Shown: in pieces, positions 1 to 3,748 of the stretch
How the letters are laid out: each line of letters starts with the position of its first letter
Position numbering within the stretch: position 1 is the stretch's first letter
DNA from: Alphaproteobacteria bacterium
GTDB lineage: Bacteria > Pseudomonadota > Alphaproteobacteria > Puniceispirillales > Puniceispirillaceae
Direction: 5' to 3'
NCBI GenBank assembly: GCA_011522945.1
Contig: WTHY01000176.1
Span: 1 to 5,974, forward strand
Length of the DNA stretch: 5,974 nt
Program-made: the position numbers and the translations under genes
Notes under the pieces: model-generated
The model's database searches: none
What the model was told of the DNA's origin: nothing
The model's input: the letters and a program-made list of their open reading frames with translations, nothing else

Positions 1-266
1 GTCTTGGTAAGAGTGCGTCTGATAGTGCCTCTGGTACCACAAGACAAGGCCTTCTTATTGCCGTGTTGCTGACATCACCTGCACTATTCTATCTTTTTAT
101 ATTCGCACCTGCTGCACTCGTTTTTGGTACAGTTGCAGCATGGCTATTTGCCTTTATTGTTAAGAAACAAATAGGCGGTCAGACAGGGGATATTTGCGGT
201 GCCGGACAACTGATTAGTGAGACGACAGCATTTTTATGTCTGGCGACAGCTGCAGCAGGAATCTAA
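1..266 (+). CDS. cobS: Adenosylcobinamide-GDP ribazoletransferase (cobalamin synthase), C-terminal part
   Basis: This is the 3' end of a gene that enters from the left edge; 87 residues are visible in the frame starting at base 3, with the stop TAA at 264-266. CobS is an integral inner-membrane enzyme that joins adenosylcobinamide-GDP to alpha-ribazole (or its phosphate) in the last stage of B12 assembly. The visible part has a hydrophobic helix (about bases 60-165), then the C-terminal signature GGQTGDICGAG at about bases 174-206, followed by Ser-Glu and a final hydrophobic stretch. The GG-TGD-GA-E pattern is typical of the CobS C-terminus. CobS proteins are usually about 250 residues, so roughly the last third is present. 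A GTG at 63 is only an internal codon, since the frame is open upstream and the reading before it (GKSAS, then a TTRQGL stretch) suits CobS. The downstream gene starts 3 nt after the stop, so they are probably cotranscribed. Confidence 0.88.
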   Translation, partial: LGKSASDSASGTTRQGLLIAVLLTSPALFYLFIFAPAALVFGTVAAWLFAFIVKKQIGGQTGDICGAGQLISETTAFLCLATAAAGI

Positions 267-269
267 TAT

Positions 270-626
270 ATGACCCAAATGCTGCATATCTGCCAAAGCT
301 GTCTTGCTACAAAATCTGCTAAGCCACCTTCAGATGAAGCGTTGGCTGATTTGCAATCTAAAATGAGTGCATCTGGCTTGGATGTTATGGTTAAGCCTGT
401 GGATTGCCTGAATGTATGTGATGCTCCAACGGCTATCGCCTTACAAGCACCTGGCAAAGCATCTTACGTATTTTCCGGTATAGATGTTAGCGCGGATGCT
501 GATGATATTCTTGCCACCTGTATTGTACATGCTGAGGCAGAGGCAGGGTGGATTACCAATGCATTAGGGTGTGGGCGTCTGCGGTTCTGCCTTGTTGCAA
601 GATTGCCAGCAATCTTAACAGATTAA
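270..626 (+). CDS. DUF1636 family cysteine-rich, ferredoxin-like metal-binding protein
   Basis: This 118-residue soluble protein resembles the DUF1636 family (predicted metal-binding proteins often found near cobalamin genes). The visible signature is C8-x2-C11 near the N-terminus, then C46-LNV-C50-DAP, with further cysteines at 84, 101 and 107. The CxxC plus CxxxC layout recalls thioredoxin-fold [2Fe-2S] ferredoxins, so an iron-sulfur cluster or another metal is plausible; that is inference. No signal peptide or membrane segment is seen, suggesting the cytoplasm. The ATG lies 3 nt after the cobS stop and has an AGGA ribosome site at 257-260 with 9-nt spacing, which supports this start and coupling with cobS. 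The context suggests a role in B12 synthesis or cobalt handling, but the family has no established biochemical function that I can cite. The stop overlaps the stop of the convergent gene by 4 nt. Confidence 0.82.
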   Translation: MTQMLHICQSCLATKSAKPPSDEALADLQSKMSASGLDVMVKPVDCLNVCDAPTAIALQAPGKASYVFSGIDVSADADDILATCIVHAEAEAGWITNALGCGRLRFCLVARLPAILTD

Positions 627-1180
627 CGGATAGTATCTAACGCCAAATGCGCTTCAATGATTTCGCCATTTACAGAGAGCGCTCTGTGGTCATTACTATT
701 TAACGATACAGTCAGCTGCGATACGCTCCCAGGCAGTTCCGCCAAATGAGTCCAATTTCCATAAAGCCTAGCTTGCTTCACACCATCAAAATAGAGATGG
801 GCATGCCCTTCGCCTTCCTGATGGTCAAGCCCAGAACGCGCACCTGAAAACTGAAAATTCGTAGTTTGTATCTGTAGATTATAACCTGCCACCGGGTCAG
901 GGTGCAGTTTTATTGACACTGTCGGTGCAGACCCGTCATCTTTCAGCTCAATCGGCAGGTCATGTTTATGTGCAGTGTTATCTGAAGCGTTTTGAACATC
1001 GGCATGCATCTTATGCGCCGCATGGCCCGCACCATGAGATACCTCATGGTCAGTATTGTGATCATGCCCATCGAGCGTAATCCCATTCCCAGCAGCAATC
1101 AAAAAACCAGCGAGCCCTCCAAATAGTCCAACAAGGACAAATAGCGCGCTTTGTCTTAGCGTGTTGTGACTATTGGACAT
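623..1180 (-). CDS. Histidine-rich membrane-anchored periplasmic protein, third gene of the cbtBA operon
   Basis: The 185-residue product has three visible parts. Residues 11-31 form a hydrophobic, glycine-rich N-terminal segment that should act as a signal anchor. Residues 39-73 are a linker with nine histidines (39, 41, 45, 49, 53, 56, 59, 71, 73), several spaced two to four residues apart. Residues about 76-185 look like a beta-rich domain, with GEGHAHLYFDG at 123-133, an RLYGNWTHL segment at 138-146 and NSNDHRALSVNG at 161-172. I recall this GHAHLYxDG/NDH pattern from uncharacterised bacterial exported proteins but cannot name a domain with certainty. The gene begins 9 nt after the cbtA stop, so it is very probably cotranscribed with cbtB and cbtA. 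From the His-rich region and the operon I infer a periplasmic metal-binding role, perhaps delivering cobalt to or buffering it at the CbtAB transporter. It could instead be a copper- or zinc-binding protein. A short AGGG lies close upstream of the ATG. Confidence 0.72.
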   Translation of the reverse strand: MSNSHNTLRQSALFVLVGLFGGLAGFLIAAGNGITLDGHDHNTDHEVSHGAGHAAHKMHADVQNASDNTAHKHDLPIELKDDGSAPTVSIKLHPDPVAGYNLQIQTTNFQFSGARSGLDHQEGEGHAHLYFDGVKQARLYGNWTHLAELPGSVSQLTVSLNSNDHRALSVNGEIIEAHLALDTIR

Positions 1181-1189
1181 GCCCTAGCT

Positions 1190-1891
1190 CTACTTGGCTG
1201 ATGCTACTGCTTCAGCACGCTTTGTTTCACTGATAAAGAAACGTGCTGAGAAATAGCCGAGAACTGCCCATGATGCGAGGCCAATGCCTAAAGCTCTGCT
1301 GGCAAATAATGCGCCAATTTCTGTTGGGGCCGGACCTGTGAAAACATCAGCTTCTGGCGCGCCAATCAGGTGCGGAAGTAATATCAAAATGATTGCCGGT
1401 ATGATGCGCGTGATGTTGCGTGAAAACGCAATGAGCCATAGGCCAATAGATGTAGCCGCCACTGTGCAAACCCACCAAATTTGACGTAGTTCAACATCAG
1501 CAGCTGCAACGCCTGGCACTTCTGGTGGAAGAGACAAAGCTGGCGCCAGATGCACGGCGACATAACCTGCGATGCCCCAAATGATGCCTTTATGCGGGGT
1601 AAGCTCATCGCCGCTTTGGTGCCTGATCGACATTAGCGCAATCAGAATCAGTGCATAGCCTGTGTTTAGAAGCATTGTGAATATGATGCTAAGTGCATCT
1701 CGCATTGGCTGTAGCCTGTCGAGCGCTACATCTGTACTATTCAGAGTGCCACCAAAATGCGTTAGCAAGCCTTGCTCATATAGTTCTGAATGCAATAAAA
1801 CGGGTTGCACAAACTGCCATTGTAATATGCCAGCAGCTAAGCCAGCAGCTCCACCAGCAAATAGCGCACTCGTTACTATCCGTGTGAACAT
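1190..1891 (-). CDS. cbtA: Cobalt transporter subunit CbtA
   Basis: This 233-residue integral membrane protein has the features of the CbtA family, a predicted cobalt uptake component often controlled by B12 in proteobacteria. Hydrophobic helices are seen at about residues 7-28, 66-89, 102-120, 138-157, 160-176 and 192-218; the family is usually given five transmembrane segments, so one of these may be marginal. Family-like motifs are the N-terminal QWQFVQP (24-30) followed by HSELYEQG, then HLAPALSLPPEVPG (114-127), RQIWW (136-140) and PHLIGAP (173-179). His114, His174 and Glu124 lie near membrane boundaries and are candidate metal ligands (inference). Length is normal for the family and there is no sign of damage. 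A GGCGGTGAG stretch just before the ATG can serve as ribosome site. The gene follows cbtB after 43 nt and precedes the His-rich gene by 9 nt. Transport has been inferred for the family mainly from genome context. Confidence 0.9.
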   Translation of the reverse strand: MFTRIVTSALFAGGAAGLAAGILQWQFVQPVLLHSELYEQGLLTHFGGTLNSTDVALDRLQPMRDALSIIFTMLLNTGYALILIALMSIRHQSGDELTPHKGIIWGIAGYVAVHLAPALSLPPEVPGVAAADVELRQIWWVCTVAATSIGLWLIAFSRNITRIIPAIILILLPHLIGAPEADVFTGPAPTEIGALFASRALGIGLASWAVLGYFSARFFISETKRAEAVASAK

Positions 1892-1912
1892 GGCTCACCG
1901 CCTGTAAAGAAA

Positions 1913-1945
1913 AAGACTTATTGTCTTGCCGTTATTAGTGGCAAG
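1913..1945 (-). other. Two overlapping hairpins at the cbtB-cbtA junction
   Basis: Two inverted repeats share bases. The arms CTTGCC (1925-1930) and GGCAAG (1940-1945) pair across a 9-nt loop and include the cbtB stop. The arms AAGAC (1913-1917) and GTCTT (1923-1927) pair across 5 nt. Because both use 1925-1927, only one can form at a time. In the minus-strand transcript the second hairpin is followed by further uridines (GUCUUUUUCUUU), so it may be a weak terminator or a processing or stability element that adjusts cbtA relative to cbtB. The 5-bp AT-rich stem is weak and could be chance. Confidence 0.3.
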
Positions 1946-2105
1946 GAAATCCAGTCGCATGGCGCACATCATGTGCAGCGTCATGGAGTGTATGGGACTG
2001 TACATGGCCTGTTACAAACACAATTGACAATCCCAGGAAAAGGGCAAGACCAACTGCCAGAATTTGTGACTTTGATCCGCTATATATCTGAACCAATGCT
2101 GCCAT
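1935..2105 (-). CDS. cbtB: Cobalt transporter subunit CbtB (56 aa)
   Basis: This short minus-strand gene encodes 56 residues: a polar N-terminus, one transmembrane helix at about residues 14-32, and a short His-rich tail. The tail carries His34, 38, 41, 45 and 49 and ends HDVRHATGFPCH, the C-terminal signature typical of CbtB, which forms a predicted metal-binding site beside CbtA. CbtB proteins are usually about 60 residues, so the gene is complete. The ATG is preceded by a G-rich stretch (GAGGGTGGGGG) ending about 7 nt upstream, a usable if unusual ribosome site. It is the first gene of a cbtB, cbtA, His-rich protein operon read leftwards, and its 5' side faces the large intergenic region where its promoter should lie. 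Its function in cobalt uptake is inferred from the family and from neighbouring cobS. Confidence 0.9.
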   Translation of the reverse strand: MAALVQIYSGSKSQILAVGLALFLGLSIVFVTGHVQSHTLHDAAHDVRHATGFPCH

Positions 2106-2165
2106 TTTAAACCCCCACCCTCTGAAGCGCGCCTTGTAAATTTGGTTTCGCGCAAAAGTCTCAAT

Positions 2166-2199
2166 ACGAATTCGTTACATGTGCGGATATATCACACAT
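2166..2199. promoter_or_regulatory. Inverted repeats upstream of cbtB, possible operator
   Basis: Two symmetric elements sit between the cbtB start and its candidate promoter. ACGAATTCGT at 2166-2175 is a perfect 10-bp palindrome. ATGTG (2179-2183) and CACAT (2195-2199) form an inverted repeat around an 11-bp centre that includes the palindrome GATATATC (2186-2193) and overlaps the candidate -10 hexamer. A repressor bound there could block cbtB transcription. No known regulator consensus was recognised. Confidence 0.3.
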
Positions 2200-2213
2200 T
2201 GCAGATAACGCAA
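2186..2213 (-). promoter_or_regulatory. Candidate promoter of cbtB-cbtA-His-rich operon
   Basis: On the minus strand TTGCGT (2208-2213) and TATATC (2186-2191) are separated by 16 bp. They match the -35 and -10 consensus at about 3 and 4 of 6 positions, so this is weak. Transcription would start near 2179, giving a leader of about 75 nt before cbtB, too short for a full cobalamin riboswitch. Confidence 0.3.
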
Positions 2214-2256
2214 GCAGCTTTCACCCAAAATCAATGACAAGATTTATAGTTGCCTT

Positions 2257-2341
2257 TGGCGCAGAGCTACTCACTAAAATGCCTATACGGTAGACTAGGC
2301 AGAGTGTTGCGAGGCATTAGCTCTCAAACGACACTTTTTTT
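2257..2341 (+). ncRNA. Candidate structured RNA or attenuator with two competing folds
   Basis: Fold A has a hairpin from TGCCTA (2280-2285) with TAGGCA (2296-2301), followed at once by a terminator hairpin (2303-2309 with 2329-2335) and seven T. Fold B pairs AGAGCT (2263-2268) with AGCTCT (2319-2324) and AATGCC (2278-2283) with GGCATT (2313-2318), both in the right nested order with a 9-nt bulge (2269-2277). Fold B uses bases of hairpin 1 and crosses the terminator stem, so the two folds should exclude each other. A TATAGT at 2245-2250 could be a -10 element giving a start near 2257, but no good -35 lies before it. The element could be a small RNA of about 85 nt, or a regulated terminator in a long leader of the efflux operon. 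The start is inferred; the repeats are directly visible. Confidence 0.35.
2301..2341 (+). terminator. Rho-independent terminator-like hairpin on the + strand
   Basis: AGTGTTG (2303-2309) pairs with CGACACT (2329-2335) as seven base pairs including one G-U, and can extend by A-T and G-U pairs to 2301 and 2337. A smaller GAG/CTC pairing (2311-2313 with 2321-2323) lies inside the loop. Seven T follow or overlap the stem end (2335-2341). The T-run fixes the + orientation. No + strand gene lies upstream for more than 1.6 kb, so its purpose is unclear unless it ends a small RNA or an antisense or leader transcript. Confidence 0.45.
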
Positions 2342-2382
2342 GCAAAAGCTCAATAGAAAGGCGCTCCCAAGAGGATTTGACT

Positions 2383-2398
2383 TACTAATATATTAGTA
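2383..2398. promoter_or_regulatory. Perfect 16-bp AT-rich palindrome, candidate operator
   Basis: TACTAATA at 2383-2390 is followed directly by its reverse complement TATTAGTA, giving an uninterrupted dyad. It begins immediately after TTGACT (2377-2382), a good -35 hexamer, so the dyad would fill a promoter spacer. The downstream -10 candidates are poor (AGAAAT at 17 bp, AATGAT at 20 bp). Such placement is known for repressors of the TetR or similar families and, with 19-20 bp spacing, for MerR-type regulators. No regulator gene is in the window. It lies about 250 bp upstream of the efflux adaptor start. Confidence 0.45.
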
Positions 2399-2488
2399 GA
2401 GAAATGATAGGCACTATTTTTAACGATTCTTCGGCGAAGTACAGCCCAATATATGTGCCCTTATATCGCTAGATAATTGGGGCTCAGC

Positions 2489-2517
2489 TTGTAAAATGCA
2501 ATTTTTCATCTTATAAA
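2489..2517 (+). promoter_or_regulatory. Sigma-70-like promoter for the RND efflux operon
   Basis: TTGTAA (2489-2494) and TATAAA (2512-2517) are separated by 17 bp, matching the -35 and -10 consensus at 4 and 5 of 6 positions. Transcription would start near 2524, leaving a leader of about 127 nt before the adaptor start at 2651. It is the best + strand promoter candidate found by eye in the region. Confidence 0.5.
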
Positions 2518-2595
2518 AGGGTCCATTATGTAACGCGATAGTCATATTGAGCCATCATGTTATTCTTTTCTTAAGATCTGTGTTTATTACTATTG

Positions 2596-2613
2596 ATGTT
2601 GCTAAGCCAACAT
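2596..2613 (+). repeat. Small inverted repeat in the efflux operon leader
   Basis: ATGTTG (2596-2601) and CAACAT (2608-2613) form a 6-bp stem with a 6-nt loop. It includes part of the alternative upstream ATG at 2612, which also lacks a ribosome site, so it argues mildly against starting there. It might be a leader hairpin or chance. Confidence 0.25.
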
Positions 2614-2650
2614 GCCCACAACCGTTAGCCGTCTGAAAGGCCCGAATTTT

Positions 2651-3748
2651 ATGCGAATTACCTCTTCTTTTATCTGGGCACTGCTCATAGCTGGCGGCGT
2701 TCTCGCATGGATGTTTTCAGATGACTATATTGGCGGAGAGGCTGATAATTTTTCCGAAATGGTTGAGCAGGCGACGCAAATAGACGCAGAAGATAATGCC
2801 CCGAATTTCATAGTGTCAGCCCTGCAGGTTGTGAATGCACAAACCGAAGTCCTTGTGCGGGCTAGCGGCGTAACCGAACCATCCTTTCGACAGCCAATTC
2901 TGGCGAGACGTAGCGGTGTTATTGTAAGCCTGCCTGCTGAAGAAGGTATGCGTATTTCAGCTGGTGATATGCTGGCAGAGTTAGATAGTGGCACATTACA
3001 GTCTGACCTGGCTGCTGCACAGGCAGATAGAGATGCTGCCGTGAAGTCTTATGAGGCTAGCAAAAAGCTGGTATCGCGCAATTTGTCTACAGAGCTTGAT
3101 TTAGTGCGGGCAGTGGCCACGTTGCGAAATAGTGAAGCCCTTATTGCGCAAATTCAGGAACAACAGAGCTTCACCATTATATCAGCGCCGCAGTCAGGCC
3201 GTCTTGAGGCCTTGGATGTGCGCATTGGTGAGGTGGTTATGCCAAACCAGAGAATTGGCCTTTTATTAGGCTTGGATAATTTATTTTTGACAATGCCAGT
3301 GCCACAAGCACAAATTGCCCAGATTAAAATTGGTAATCCCGTGCGTGTGGATATTGCTGGCTTCGGCCTTTATGAAGGCAAAGTATATCGCATTTCAAAT
3401 GAATCAAATGAGGCAACACGTACATTTGATGTTGAGGTGCTTATCAATAACCAATCTGGCGCGCTGAAAAGTGGTATGAGTGCAGAAGCAGCCATTATTG
3501 TTGATCAGTTGCCGGCATTTGCTGTGTCACCAGCCCATCTATCTGTCACAGGTGACGGTGTCTTAAGCGCTAAAATTGCTGATAATGCCGGGCAGGTGCA
3601 GCTGAAACCAGTGCAGCTTGTTAAAACAGAAAATAATCTCGCCTATATAGCTGGATTGCAAGATGGAGATGTCTTGCTAACAACAGGTCAGGCCTTCCTG
3701 GCTGACGGCGAAGCCGTCATTTATAAATTAGAAAATGAGGTACAATAA
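2651..3748 (+). CDS. RND efflux periplasmic adaptor (membrane fusion protein, HlyD/AcrA type)
   Basis: The 365-residue product bridges an inner-membrane RND permease and an outer-membrane channel. Residues 4-22 form an N-terminal hydrophobic anchor with no lipobox cysteine, so it is probably an uncleaved anchor or signal peptide rather than a lipoprotein. The first lipoyl half is at about 82-111 (ILARRSGVIVSLPAEEG then GDMLAELD). An alpha-hairpin with LAAAQADRDAA and a heptad-like pattern spans about 113-171. The second lipoyl half (ISAPQSGRLEAL) begins near 177, followed by the beta-barrel domain and a membrane-proximal domain to the end. I prefer the ATG at 2651 because GAAAGG (2635-2640) lies 10 nt before it. 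An in-frame ATG at 2612 would add 13 polar residues, has no ribosome site and overlaps a hairpin. The stop TAA overlaps the permease ATG by one base, indicating translational coupling. No outer-membrane partner gene is in the window. Confidence 0.92.
   Translation: MRITSSFIWALLIAGGVLAWMFSDDYIGGEADNFSEMVEQATQIDAEDNAPNFIVSALQVVNAQTEVLVRASGVTEPSFRQPILARRSGVIVSLPAEEGMRISAGDMLAELDSGTLQSDLAAAQADRDAAVKSYEASKKLVSRNLSTELDLVRAVATLRNSEALIAQIQEQQSFTIISAPQSGRLEALDVRIGEVVMPNQRIGLLLGLDNLFLTMPVPQAQIAQIKIGNPVRVDIAGFGLYEGKVYRISNESNEATRTFDVEVLINNQSGALKSGMSAEAAIIVDQLPAFAVSPAHLSVTGDGVLSAKIADNAGQVQLKPVQLVKTENNLAYIAGLQDGDVLLTTGQAFLADGEAVIYKLENEVQ

Larger units (their letters stand above)
2106..2650. other. Divergent intergenic region between cbtB and the RND efflux operon
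   Basis: About 545 bp without a convincing protein gene on either strand; reading frames here are short and lack ribosome sites. It must hold the promoters for both divergent operons. Listed separately are a weak cbtB promoter with nearby inverted repeats, a structured segment with a + strand terminator, a 16-bp palindrome, a sigma-70-like promoter for the efflux operon and a small hairpin before the adaptor gene. A further minor repeat is CTTCG-G-CGAAG at 2429-2439, enclosed by GGCAC (2410-2414) and GTGCC (2455-2459). No cobalamin riboswitch consensus (such as the CCCGCAACTG box) is recognisable by eye. Confidence 0.7.

Noticed and set aside
1284..1907. Open frames overlapping cbtA on both strands
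   Set aside because: They lack domain-like content and ribosome sites, and lie inside a clearly coding cbtA.
2234..2293. 19-codon leader reading frame on the + strand
   Set aside because: No ribosome site and no run of a regulatory amino acid; kept only as an alternative within the attenuator finding.
2481..2553. Inverted repeat GGCTCA (2481-2486) and TGAGCC (2548-2553)
   Set aside because: The 6-bp arms are 61 nt apart and straddle the promoter; this is expected by chance in a region this size.
2106..2600. Cobalamin riboswitch upstream of cbtB
   Set aside because: No convincing conserved core or B12 box by eye on the minus strand.
2612..2650. Upstream ATG start for the efflux adaptor, adding 13 residues
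   Set aside because: No ribosome site precedes it and it overlaps a small hairpin, whereas the ATG at 2651 has GAAAGG at 10-nt spacing directly before a hydrophobic anchor.
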